41,283 nucleotides of DNA from NCBI GenBank assembly GCA_905210485.1, contig CAJLXA010000011.1:1-41283 (forward strand), written 5' to 3'. The DNA is from an uncultured Eubacteriales bacterium (lineage in GTDB: Bacteria; Bacillota; Clostridia; Oscillospirales; CAG-272). How positions within the stretch are numbered: position 1 is the stretch's first letter; each line of letters opens with the position of its first letter. Position numbers and translations under genes: made by a program. The notes under the pieces were generated by a model. It was given only the letters and a program-made list of their open reading frames with translations. It ran no database searches and was not told the DNA's origin. Positions 32,979 through 41,265 of the stretch are shown here, in pieces.

Positions 32979-35356
32979 TGATGGAAAAATACGCAAAAAG
33001 ATGTGTTATCACCGGCCTCGGTGTCATCAGCGCCATCGGTAACGACACAAAAGAATGTTGGGAAAACATTCTGAAGTCAAAGAGCGGTATTGCGCACACG
33101 AAGACGGTGGACACGGAAAACTGTTATGCCGATTATGCGGCGGAAGTCAGCGGATTTTCCGAACAGAACCCCGCATATGACCGCGCGACCGCGCTTTGCG
33201 TCAAAGCCGCCGGAGAAGCCATGCGCGACGCGGCTCTTGCCGATTTCGGCGGCGATCCGCGCGTCGGCGTCATCATGGGAAGCTGCGTCGGAGGCGGCCG
33301 CAGTATCGAACACTACTATGAGTCCGGAAAAGATAAGTCCGACATTCTGAAAATGCCGATCTCGGCCATTGCGGTCCATGTGGCGGAATCCTGCCATGCG
33401 GGCGGCGTTGTCACCAATGTGGCAAACGCCTGCGCCGCCGGAACCATCAGCATCGCCTATGCGTCCGATCTCATTCGCGCCGGAAAGGCCGACGTCGTGA
33501 TTGCCGGCGGCGCCGACGCGTTTTCTTCGGTTCCCTATTCGGGTTTTCTTGCGCTCCACGCGCTCGATGAAAACTCGTGCTCCCCGTTCAACCATTCTCA
33601 CGGTATCACGCTCGGCGAAGGCGCCGGCGCCGTTATCGTGGAATCCTATGAACACGCCGTTCGCCGCGGCGCGCGTATTTATTGTGAAATTCTCGGCTCC
33701 GGTATCAGCAGTGACGCCCATCACATCACCGCGCCCCGTCCGGACGGAGAGGGACAGATGACCGCCATCCGCGAGGCCATTGCCCATTCCGGACTCACGG
33801 AAGCCGATGTGGATTACGTCAATGCGCACGGTACGGGCACCGCCAAAAACGACGAAGCGGAATTTTTGTCGCTTCATACCGTTTTTGACGAAAAAAACGA
33901 TCACCTCGCCGTAAGTTCCACCAAGGCGATGACCGGCCACTGCCTCGGCGCCGCCGGCGCGATCGAAGCGGTCTTTGCCATCAAGGCGCTGACCGAAGAC
34001 ACCGTTCCGCCGACGCTCGGCTACAGCGAAGAAGACCTTGTCACGCTGAAGGAAAAAGCGGGCAAAATTGATTTCTGCCCCAACATTCCGCATAAAAAAC
34101 CTCTGCGCGCCGTGATGAACAATTCCTTTGCTTTCGGCGGCAACAACGCCAGCATTATATTCAGTAAAGAGGCGGCGGATATGCCGGTTTTCCCCGATAA
34201 AACCGGAATCGTTATCACGGGTCTCGGCATCGTTTCCCCGCTCGGAAACGGCAAAGCGCGCTATGTTGCGGCCTGCCGCGACGGCGTTCGCTCCGAAAAC
34301 GCGGAAGACCGTTCGGTCATCGGCACGGAGGATTATGACGCGCAGAACCTCAAGATGGCGTTTTACAGAAAGCTCGACCACCTGAGCCAGATGCAGGCCG
34401 TATCCGGCATGGACGCTTTGCATGACGCGCATTATGACGTCACGGAAGAAAACGCCGGCCGCATCGGCATGATCGTCGGCACGTCCGAGGGCGCGCTCAG
34501 TCCGAGTTGCGACTTTCAGGAAATGATTACGCAGAAAGGCAATGCGGGCGGAAGCGCCTTCAAGTTCCCGAACACCGTTTACAACGCGGCGGGCGGCTAT
34601 CTGTCGATCTGCTCCGGCATCAAAGGCTACAACGTCACCGTTACAAACGGCGCACAGTCGGGTCTGCAATCCGCGGCCTACGCCATGCAGGTCATGCGTA
34701 ACGGCTGGGAAGACGCGATGATTGCCACCGGTACCGATGAGACCGGAGACATTATTTCCGAACTCTATCACGGTCTCGGTCTCGCCGCGGACGAAAAAGT
34801 GAAACCCTATGAAAAGAAGAAAACATTTTCCCTGTCGGACGGCAGTATCTCCGTCCTGATGGAAACCGTAGCTTCGGCCGAAAAGCGCGGCGCCGCACCG
34901 TACTGCCGCATAACGGGTTACGGTATGGCGCGCGGAAGCGTTCCGTTCGGCACGCTCGGCGGCTCGGAGGCCGGTTGCGTCGGCGCGATCCGTTCCGCGC
35001 TGACCGACGCGGGCGTCGCCGCCCATGATATTGACGCGGTGATCGGCTTTGCGAACGGTCACGAAACCGTGGACGCCATTGAGACCGCGGCGCTTTCCGA
35101 AGTTTTCGACCTTACCCGGATCCCGGTCATTACGGTCAAAGAACGCACGGGCGAAGGACGCGCCGCCTCGGCCGCGCTTGCCCTCGCACACGGCGCCCTG
35201 CTCCTGCACGGCGATCTCGGCACCGAAACCGACGCCTATATGCAGGACAAAGCCGGCATGAAGAAGACGACCGTGAAAGCGGACGCGCTCCGCCGTATAC
35301 TGGTTGTATCCTATGCCGCCGGCGGTTCCTACACCGCCGTTATTCTGGAAAAATAA
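32978..35356 (+). CDS. Fused beta-ketoacyl synthase and chain-length-factor-like protein (KS-CLF)
   Basis: 792 residues, about twice a FabF, made of two tandem thiolase-fold ketosynthase domains. Domain 1 (about 1-400) is FabF-like and complete: NACAAG with Cys152, NAHGTGT with His284, STKAMTGH with Lys316 and His321, and FAFGGNN. Domain 2 (about 408-792) aligns throughout but reads NGAQSG, with Ala559 at the Cys position and Gln560 next, Phe691 for the first His, and VKERTGE with Lys721 kept but Glu726 for the second His. This loss pattern is that of a KS-beta/chain length factor, which pairs with KS and shapes the product pocket. A fused pair could act as an intramolecular heterodimer. Whether it makes ordinary fatty acids or another chain is not decided by sequence. 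Confidence 0.92.
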   Translation: MMEKYAKRCVITGLGVISAIGNDTKECWENILKSKSGIAHTKTVDTENCYADYAAEVSGFSEQNPAYDRATALCVKAAGEAMRDAALADFGGDPRVGVIMGSCVGGGRSIEHYYESGKDKSDILKMPISAIAVHVAESCHAGGVVTNVANACAAGTISIAYASDLIRAGKADVVIAGGADAFSSVPYSGFLALHALDENSCSPFNHSHGITLGEGAGAVIVESYEHAVRRGARIYCEILGSGISSDAHHITAPRPDGEGQMTAIREAIAHSGLTEADVDYVNAHGTGTAKNDEAEFLSLHTVFDEKNDHLAVSSTKAMTGHCLGAAGAIEAVFAIKALTEDTVPPTLGYSEEDLVTLKEKAGKIDFCPNIPHKKPLRAVMNNSFAFGGNNASIIFSKEAADMPVFPDKTGIVITGLGIVSPLGNGKARYVAACRDGVRSENAEDRSVIGTEDYDAQNLKMAFYRKLDHLSQMQAVSGMDALHDAHYDVTEENAGRIGMIVGTSEGALSPSCDFQEMITQKGNAGGSAFKFPNTVYNAAGGYLSICSGIKGYNVTVTNGAQSGLQSAAYAMQVMRNGWEDAMIATGTDETGDIISELYHGLGLAADEKVKPYEKKKTFSLSDGSISVLMETVASAEKRGAAPYCRITGYGMARGSVPFGTLGGSEAGCVGAIRSALTDAGVAAHDIDAVIGFANGHETVDAIETAALSEVFDLTRIPVITVKERTGEGRAASAALALAHGALLLHGDLGTETDAYMQDKAGMKKTTVKADALRRILVVSYAAGGSYTAVILEK

Positions 35357-35366
35357 AAGGAGAGTC

Positions 35367-36101
35367 ATGATGAGTGTTGCCATCGTAACCGGCGCGTCGC
35401 GCGGTATAGGCAAAGCCTGCGCTCTGCGGCTGGCGAAAGACGGTTATACAACGGTCGTCAACTACGCGCACAGCGAAGAAGAAGCGCGCGCCGTCCTGAC
35501 CGAGATCGAAGCCTGCGGCGGAAACGGTATGATCTACCGCGCCGATGTGTCCGACCTTGATCAGGTGAAAGCAATGATGCGCGACGTTTCGCGCGCTTAC
35601 GGCAGTATTGACGTTCTCGTCAACAATGCCGGTATTGTACGGGACGAATATCTCCTTATGCTGAATCCCGATACGCTTGACCGTTGTTTCGATTTGAATG
35701 TAAAAGGATATTTCTATTGCGCCCAGCAGGCGGTACTGAAAATGTTCCGTAAAAAAAGCGGCGTTGTCATCAACATGTCCTCGGTCAGCGGTATTCTCGC
35801 CCTCGCGGGACAAAGCGTATACAGCGCCACAAAGGGCGCCGTGAACGCGATGACCCAAACGATGGCGAAGGAACTTGCGCCTTACGGTATCCGCGTCAAC
35901 GCCGTGGCGCCCGGATTCATTGAGACCGAGATGCTGGACGCCCTGCCCGAAGAGAAAAAGAAAGAATATCTCGACGCGATACCGATGCACCGTCTCGGCC
36001 GTGCGGAGGAGGTCGCCGCCCTCGTTTCCGTACTGGCGTCCGACGCCTGTGCCTATATGACGGGGCAGATTCTGACGCTTGACGGAGGTATCTCCTTATG
36101 A
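35367..36101 (+). CDS. fabG: 3-oxoacyl-ACP reductase
   Basis: Reduces the beta-keto group on ACP with NADPH. 244 residues of the classical short-chain dehydrogenase fold: TGASRGIG (residues 8-15), NNAG (86-89), Asn111, and the catalytic Ser139, Tyr152, Lys156 in YSATKG. The length is exactly that of FabG. The start ATG at 35367 follows AAGGAGAG and is followed by a second in-frame ATG; it lies ten bases after the ketosynthase stop. Its stop overlaps the fabZ start (ATGA). Confidence 0.95.
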   Translation: MMSVAIVTGASRGIGKACALRLAKDGYTTVVNYAHSEEEARAVLTEIEACGGNGMIYRADVSDLDQVKAMMRDVSRAYGSIDVLVNNAGIVRDEYLLMLNPDTLDRCFDLNVKGYFYCAQQAVLKMFRKKSGVVINMSSVSGILALAGQSVYSATKGAVNAMTQTMAKELAPYGIRVNAVAPGFIETEMLDALPEEKKKEYLDAIPMHRLGRAEEVAALVSVLASDACAYMTGQILTLDGGISL

Positions 36102-36562
36102 TGAACATATTCGACGTGAACCGCCGTCTGAAACAGCGGCCGCCCTTTCAGATGATTGAACGCGTGACCGCGCTGGAACCCGGCGAATCGGCGGTCGGCA
36201 CCAAAACCGTGTCGATCAACGACCCGTGGTTTTCCGGGCATTTCCCCGGAACGCCGATCCTGCCCGGCGTTCTGATCATCGAAAGCTGCGCTCAGCTTTG
36301 CTCGATCGCGGCGGACGACGGATCGGGAGATCCCGACCGCCTGTATGTATTGCTGAAAGCGGACAATTTTAAATTCCTGAAGTTTGTATTGCCCGGCGAC
36401 GTTATGACGATTTCGGTGAAAAAGAAGAGCGGCGGCGCCCTTGTCACATTCGACGCCGTGGTCACTGTCGACGGTGAAATACGCAGTAAAGGTACACTTT
36501 CCTTTACATCTGTGGCGAAAAATACTTTGTATACCGAGGAAACGGAGGCGAATCCTTCATGA
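36098..36562 (+). CDS. fabZ: 3-hydroxyacyl-ACP dehydratase
   Basis: Dehydrates 3-hydroxyacyl-ACP to trans-2-enoyl-ACP. The 154-residue hot-dog fold carries FSGHFPGTPILPGVLIIESC, with catalytic His48 and Glu62, the FabZ signature. The start overlaps the fabG stop; GGAGG lies nine bases upstream of the ATG at 36098, and a second ATG follows. Its own stop overlaps fabD in the same way. No enoyl reductase follows in the operon, so after this step the chain stays unsaturated unless an enzyme encoded elsewhere acts. Confidence 0.95.
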   Translation: MMNIFDVNRRLKQRPPFQMIERVTALEPGESAVGTKTVSINDPWFSGHFPGTPILPGVLIIESCAQLCSIAADDGSGDPDRLYVLLKADNFKFLKFVLPGDVMTISVKKKSGGALVTFDAVVTVDGEIRSKGTLSFTSVAKNTLYTEETEANPS

Positions 36563-37482
36563 GCATTGCCTTTATGTTTGCGGGACAGGGTGCGCAGGCC
36601 GTGGGCATGGGAAAGGATTTTTACGAAACCGTTCCGGCCGCCGCGCGCGTGTTCCGTATGGGCGAAGCGCTCCGGCCGGGTATTACCGCGCTCTGCTTTA
36701 ACGGAGACAGCGCGGACCTCAACCGTACCGAAAACGCACAGCCCTCTCTTTTCCTGACCGATCTTGCAATCGCCGCTTCCCTCCGCGACGCCGGCGTCGT
36801 TCCCTCCGCCGTTGCCGGCTTTTCGCTCGGCGAGATTCCGGCCATGGCGTTTGCGGGCGTGATGAATGAAGAAGACGCGTTCCGCTTCGTTCTTCTGCGC
36901 GGAGACAGTATGGCCAAGGCGGCCGCCCGCCATCCGGGCGGCATGGTCGCTGTCCTGAAGCTGCCGCCCGAAACGGTCGCCGCGCTCTGCCGCGGGTTCT
37001 CCGAAATATGGCCGGTGAATTATAATTGTCCGGGGCAGGTTTCCTGGGGGGGCAGTCTTGCGGAAATCGACGATTTCTGCACCGCCGTGAAAAACGCGGG
37101 CGGCCGCGCGGTGAAACTGCCGGTCAGCGGCGCGTTCCATACGCCGTATATGGAAGAAGTATCGTCGGTGCTCGGCGGATTTCTTCATAATACGGCGCTG
37201 AACGCGCCCTCGGTACCGCTGTATGCCAACCGCACGGCAGAAGTATATCCCTCCGATCCGTCCGGCATTGCCGCACGCCTTACGGAGCAGGTATGTTCCC
37301 CGGTTCTGTGGGAGAAAACGCTTCACGCCATGCGTGAACGCGGTACGGATATTTTTGTGGAAGTCGGAGCGGGCAGCACGCTTTCGGGTTTTGTGCGCCG
37401 CACGCTTCCGGACGTCAAGGTTCTGACAGTAAACGATACGGCGTCGTTCCATGCGGCGCTGAATGAACTTACGGGAGTGTGA
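36559..37482 (+). CDS. fabD: Malonyl-CoA:ACP transacylase
   Basis: Loads malonyl from CoA to ACP. The 307 residues have FAGQGAQ (7-13), QPS (61-63), the nucleophile motif GFSLGE with Ser89 (the family more often has GHSxGE), Arg114 for the malonyl carboxylate, and AFHTPYM with catalytic His194. The Arg favours malonyl over acyl substrates. The ATG overlaps the fabZ stop and GGAGG lies about nine bases upstream. Confidence 0.95.
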   Translation: MSIAFMFAGQGAQAVGMGKDFYETVPAAARVFRMGEALRPGITALCFNGDSADLNRTENAQPSLFLTDLAIAASLRDAGVVPSAVAGFSLGEIPAMAFAGVMNEEDAFRFVLLRGDSMAKAAARHPGGMVAVLKLPPETVAALCRGFSEIWPVNYNCPGQVSWGGSLAEIDDFCTAVKNAGGRAVKLPVSGAFHTPYMEEVSSVLGGFLHNTALNAPSVPLYANRTAEVYPSDPSGIAARLTEQVCSPVLWEKTLHAMRERGTDIFVEVGAGSTLSGFVRRTLPDVKVLTVNDTASFHAALNELTGV

Positions 37483-37487
37483 GAATC

Positions 37488-38297
37488 ATGCCGGTTGCAG
37501 AAAAAATTGCCGAACAGCCTACGCTGATCGGTACATACAGAACCTGCGCAAAATGCAGTCAGTCGGTCGGAGAGGCGGAGCTTATCGCCCATGCCTATGT
37601 CTGCCCTTATTGCAAAAAACATCTGACCATGCCCGCACGGGCGCGTATCGGCTACCTGTCCGATACGGATTCCTTTACGGAACTTTTCGGTGAAGAGATC
37701 TTCACCGATCCCATCGCTTTTCCCGATTACCGGGAAAAATATACCGCCGCCAAAGGCAAAAGCCACGAGAACGAGGGCGTTATCTGCGGCGTGACAAAAA
37801 TCGAAGGACACGCGGCCTGCCTTTTCGTCATGAATCCCGATTTCATGATGGGCTCCATGGGGACGGTCGTCGGCGACCGTATCACGGCGCTGTTTGAATA
37901 TGCGACCGAAAGAAAACTGCCCGTCATCGGGTATACCGTTTCGGGCGGCGCGCGCATGCAGGAAGGCATGTTGTCTCTGATGCAGATGGCGAAAACATCT
38001 GCGGCGGTCAAACGGCACAGCGACGCGGGACTTCTCTACATCGTCGGTCTGACCGACCCCACCATGGGCGGCGTGACGGCCAGTTTTGCCATGCTCGGCG
38101 ACATTATTTTCGCGGAGCCGGAAGCGCGCATCGGCTTTGCCGGCAAACGCGTGGTGGAACAGGTGACGGGTGAAAAACTGCCCGACAGTTTCCAGACGGC
38201 CGAATTTCAGTTGCAGAACGGTTTTATCGACGAGATCGTTCCGCGGCGCGAACAGCGCGCGCATCTTGCGCGTTTGCTTATGATGCATGAAAGATAA
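37488..38297 (+). CDS. accD: Acetyl-CoA carboxylase carboxyltransferase, beta subunit
   Basis: With AccA it transfers CO2 from carboxybiotin to acetyl-CoA, making malonyl-CoA. The 269 residues begin with the AccD zinc ribbon (Cys20, Cys23, Cys39, Cys42) and continue with a crotonase-type fold containing GARMQEG and the TDPTMGGVTASFA loop. I chose the ATG at 37488; a GTG at 37479 overlapping the fabD stop is in frame and possible. The biotin carboxylase (accC) and biotin carrier (accB) genes are absent from the window. The accA gene follows with AAGGAGG between. Confidence 0.94.
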   Translation: MPVAEKIAEQPTLIGTYRTCAKCSQSVGEAELIAHAYVCPYCKKHLTMPARARIGYLSDTDSFTELFGEEIFTDPIAFPDYREKYTAAKGKSHENEGVICGVTKIEGHAACLFVMNPDFMMGSMGTVVGDRITALFEYATERKLPVIGYTVSGGARMQEGMLSLMQMAKTSAAVKRHSDAGLLYIVGLTDPTMGGVTASFAMLGDIIFAEPEARIGFAGKRVVEQVTGEKLPDSFQTAEFQLQNGFIDEIVPRREQRAHLARLLMMHER

Positions 38298-38307
38298 GGA
38301 GGACGCC

Positions 38308-39177
38308 ATGACGGAACCGTTAAATGTCTATGAAAAGATCTGCCGCACCCGTAAAAACGGCCGTGCGACAGCGATCGACTATATCGCTTCCGGCGAGATA
38401 TTCGACGGCTTTGTTGAACTTCACGGCGACCGCGCATACGGCGACGACCATGCGATCATCGCCGGCATGGCCATGCTGCGCGATCTTCCCGTGACCGTGA
38501 TCGGTATTGAAAAGGGGCGGAATCTGTCCGAACGGCTTTACCGCAATTTCGGCTGTGTTCTCCCCGAAGGCTACCGCAAGGCTCTGCGTCTTATACAGGA
38601 AGCCGAAAAATTTCACCGCCCCGTCGTTTGCTTTGTCGACACGCAGGGCGCCAACTGCGGAAAGGGCGCGGAAGAACGCGGTGCCGGCGAGGCGATCGCG
38701 CAGAATCTGTTTATGCTCTCCACCGTGAAAACGCCGATTATCAGCGTCATGATTGGAGAAGGCGGAAGCGGCGGCGCGCTAGCGCTTGCCGTTGCCGACC
38801 GCGTATGGATGCTGGAAAACGCCTACTATTCGGTGATTTCCCCCGAATCCTGCGCCAGTATTCTCTTCAAGGATCCTTCGCGCGCCGATGAAGCCGCGGA
38901 GCATCTGCGCCTCACGGCCGACGATCTTTTATCCATGGGAATCGTGGAAAAGAAGATTACGGAACCCGCGGATTTCACCGATGACGACAAACGCAACCGG
39001 TTCATGCAGGAACTCGGGCGCGATCTTTATCGTGAACTCCGCCGCCTGAGAGGCAAGGATACGGAAACTCTCGTTTCCGAACGCATGGAAAAATACAGAA
39101 AGATCGGACGCTACGACGCCTACACCGCCGCGCCGCCGAAACCGCAGAGGTGGCATCTATGGCCGACGGTGAGATGA
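38308..39177 (+). CDS. accA: Acetyl-CoA carboxylase carboxyltransferase, alpha subunit
   Basis: 289 residues; the alpha partner of AccD in malonyl-CoA formation. Crotonase-like fold with ELHGDRAYGDDHAIIAGMA, FVDTQGANCGKGAEERGAGE and the oxyanion/biotin-binding MIGEGGSGGALA. The ATG at 38308 has a perfect AAGGAGG five bases upstream; an ATG at 38287 inside accD is less likely. The final codons overlap the flavoprotein gene. Carrying accDA in the same transcript as KS, FabD, FabG and FabZ ties malonyl-CoA supply to chain elongation. Confidence 0.95.
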   Translation: MTEPLNVYEKICRTRKNGRATAIDYIASGEIFDGFVELHGDRAYGDDHAIIAGMAMLRDLPVTVIGIEKGRNLSERLYRNFGCVLPEGYRKALRLIQEAEKFHRPVVCFVDTQGANCGKGAEERGAGEAIAQNLFMLSTVKTPIISVMIGEGGSGGALALAVADRVWMLENAYYSVISPESCASILFKDPSRADEAAEHLRLTADDLLSMGIVEKKITEPADFTDDDKRNRFMQELGRDLYRELRRLRGKDTETLVSERMEKYRKIGRYDAYTAAPPKPQRWHLWPTVR

Positions 39178-39905
39178 AGCGTATCCTGATCCTGAACGGC
39201 AGTCCGCACCGCAACAGAAGCACGACCATGACGGCCACGAACGCCTTTGTCGGCGGGATCCTGTCGAGCGGCGGATATGAAGCGGAAACCCTGCACATTG
39301 CGGATCTCCGCATAACGCCCTGCACAGGCTGTCTTTCCTGCTGGGGGAGAACCGAGGGAGAATGCGTCATTAAAAACGACGATATTCCCGCCGTCAAGGA
39401 AAAACTGCTTTCCGCGGATATTCTTATCCTCAGTTTTCCTTTGTATTTTTTCGGAATCCCCGGCCAGATGAAACTGATGGCCGACCGTCTTCTCTCGGTA
39501 ATGGGAACCTATGCCGGTCGCGCGGCGCCGCGTGACGGTTCGCCGGCGCATGAATACCGCTATCCGCGTCCGTCGCAAAAAACCGTGCTGATCTCCGGTT
39601 GCGCATACACCGAGACCGACGTGGTCTACAACGCCGTGCGGGAGCAGGCCGACCTCATTTTCGGCCGCGGCGGCTATACCGCCATCTATTGCCCGCAGCT
39701 GAAAACAATGGCCGACAAAGGCGGCGCACGGCTCGACCGCGCGCTCGGACGATTTACCGAAGCGGGAAAAGAATTTGCGGAGAACGGCGCTTTGTCCGAC
39801 GAGACATTGCGCGCCGTCACACGCCCGCCGTTTTCCCGCGAAATCTACCGTACCGTTCTTGAGGGCGTGTGGCGCGCCGAACGGGAAAAAGGAGGCAGCC
39901 TATGA
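39159..39905 (+). CDS. Iron-sulfur flavoprotein-like NAD(P)H-dependent oxidoreductase
   Basis: 248-residue flavodoxin-fold protein of the NADPH-dependent FMN reductase superfamily. The start ILILNGSPHRNRSTTM is the FMN phosphate loop, and SFPLYFFGIPGQMKLMADR is the typical second FMN segment. Between them are Cys55, Cys58, Cys61 and Cys69, the compact CX2CX2CX7C pattern that binds [4Fe-4S] in Isf-type iron-sulfur flavoproteins. I chose the ATG at 39159, with AGAGGTGG six bases upstream, inside the end of accA; a GTG at 39150 or an ATG at 39174 is possible. It is unusual in an acyl-chain operon. Its electron donor and acceptor cannot be read from the sequence. Confidence 0.85.
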   Translation: MADGEMKRILILNGSPHRNRSTTMTATNAFVGGILSSGGYEAETLHIADLRITPCTGCLSCWGRTEGECVIKNDDIPAVKEKLLSADILILSFPLYFFGIPGQMKLMADRLLSVMGTYAGRAAPRDGSPAHEYRYPRPSQKTVLISGCAYTETDVVYNAVREQADLIFGRGGYTAIYCPQLKTMADKGGARLDRALGRFTEAGKEFAENGALSDETLRAVTRPPFSREIYRTVLEGVWRAEREKGGSL

Positions 39906-40882
39906 TACGCCTTGCCGTTGACCTTGCCGGAGCCGATACGCCGGAGGAAGACCTCTGCCGCGGCGCCGTCGAGGCCATGAAGAATCATGACGAACTGTTT
40001 CTCTATCTGTGCGGTCATGCGGAGCGCCTCTCCCCCGTATTGGAAGAAGCCGCACTGCCCGGCCGCTATACCATCGTGGACTCCCCGGTTGCCGTCACCA
40101 ATGACGACGACCCCATGACGGCTTTTAAACAGGAAGACGCTTCTATCGTGAAAGCCATGCGCCTTGCGCATGACGGACAGGCCGACGGCGTTATCACCTG
40201 CGGCGCCACGGGAACGGTGCTGGTTTCGTCCATCATGATCCTCGGAAAACTGCGCGGTCTCCGTCCGATTCTTGCCGTGGAACTGCGCGGAAAAAACGAT
40301 CGCCCTTTTCTTCTCCTTGACTGCGGCGCCAATATCGACAGCCGTGCGGAACTGTATCTTGCCTTTGCCCGTCTCGGCGACGCATACATGCGGTGCATCG
40401 GGTGTGATGCCCCGCGTATTGCGCTCCTGTCAAACGGTGCGGAAGATAAAAAAGGGTGTGCGGCCGTCAAAGAAGCGCATGCGCTTCTCCGTGCGGAGCC
40501 GCTTCGTTTCATCGGCAATATAGAGGCAACGCAGGCACTGTCCGGGGAAACGGACGTCATTGTCTGCGACGGCTTTCACGGCAATATCCTTCTGAAGTCC
40601 ATTGAGGGAACGGCCAAAACGGTCATCCGCGAAATGGAAGAAGCGCTCGGCGATACGCCGGAGGCGCGTGCCGCCGCGGAGAAAGTACGGCAGAAATACG
40701 ATTACAACACGCAGGGCGGCGCCGTTCTGCTCGGCGTTTCCAGACCCGTGATGAAAGGTCACGGTTCCGCAACGGGCGAAGCGGTCGCAAAAATGATCGT
40801 CCGCATGGCCGATCTTGTCCGGAACGGTTTCATCGACAAAGTGAATTCCGCCGCAGAAAAAAATCAGGAATGTAAATCATGA
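39902..40882 (+). CDS. plsX: Phosphate:acyl-ACP acyltransferase PlsX
   Basis: Converts acyl-ACP + phosphate to acyl-phosphate, the donor for PlsY in glycerophospholipid synthesis; peripheral membrane protein. The 326 residues contain the PlsX blocks ITCGATGTVLVSS, LLDCGANIDSRAELYLAF, LLSNGAEDKKG, FIGNIEA, VIVCDGFHGNILLKSIEGT and GGAVLLGVSRPVMKGHG. The N-terminal motif is LAVDLAGAD rather than the usual DAMGGDHAP, a noticeable divergence. The ATG overlaps the preceding stop (ATGA) with GGAGG upstream. It is last in the operon and points to a product delivered to membrane lipid. The terminator overlaps its stop codon. Confidence 0.9.
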   Translation: MIRLAVDLAGADTPEEDLCRGAVEAMKNHDELFLYLCGHAERLSPVLEEAALPGRYTIVDSPVAVTNDDDPMTAFKQEDASIVKAMRLAHDGQADGVITCGATGTVLVSSIMILGKLRGLRPILAVELRGKNDRPFLLLDCGANIDSRAELYLAFARLGDAYMRCIGCDAPRIALLSNGAEDKKGCAAVKEAHALLRAEPLRFIGNIEATQALSGETDVIVCDGFHGNILLKSIEGTAKTVIREMEEALGDTPEARAAAEKVRQKYDYNTQGGAVLLGVSRPVMKGHGSATGEAVAKMIVRMADLVRNGFIDKVNSAAEKNQECKS

Positions 40883-40900
40883 TTTACATTCCTGCTTTTT
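40865..40900. terminator. 30-bp perfect palindrome ending the acyl operon
   Basis: CAGGAATGTAAATC / its complement (40865-40894) without a loop break, centred on the plsX stop codon, followed by CTTTTT. It probably acts as the operon terminator. It shares the TGTAAA-N6-TTTACA core with 4578 and 12084. Confidence 0.75.
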
Positions 40901-41224
40901 AAATTCGTAAGCGCAATAGTGCCTGCGCCGCAGAGAATACCGGGTTGTACCTTAAAAGCATCGACCTATGCCGCACCTATGCCCGTCCCGGCGGACGTCG
41001 CTCTATCCCGCCTTACAGAGTTTTTTTGCGGGTGCAGGCATGTCGAACGCACACAATCAAAAATACGCACCATAAAAAATATACACGATTATACCAATAA
41101 ATCACAAGGCGGATTTCCCGCGCGGATGTTTCGCCTTTATCTCCATTGCGGCATGCTTTTATATGACCGGCGCGGGGCAATTTCCAAGGCACAAACCGTA
41201 CTGCCGTCGCGGACATAGTCATAA

Positions 41225-41265
41225 CCACCGGTAAACCGGTGGCTTGCACAGCCCCTATAAGGGGC
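41225..41265. repeat. Tandem hairpin repeat at the window edge
   Basis: CCACCGG-TAAA-CCGGTGG (41225-41242) and GCCCCT-ATA-AGGGGC (41251-41265) lie eight bases apart. Paired short hairpins of this sort occur at the ends of IS200/IS605-like elements and in dispersed palindromic repeats; the window stops too soon to tell. In 40901-41224 I see no supportable gene. Confidence 0.4.

Noticed and set aside
33077..35413. 778-codon open frame antisense to the ketosynthase gene
   Set aside because: Shadow of strong codon bias in the plus-strand gene: no family motifs, biased toward Gly/Arg/His/Asn runs, no RBS. The sense protein is clearly conserved.
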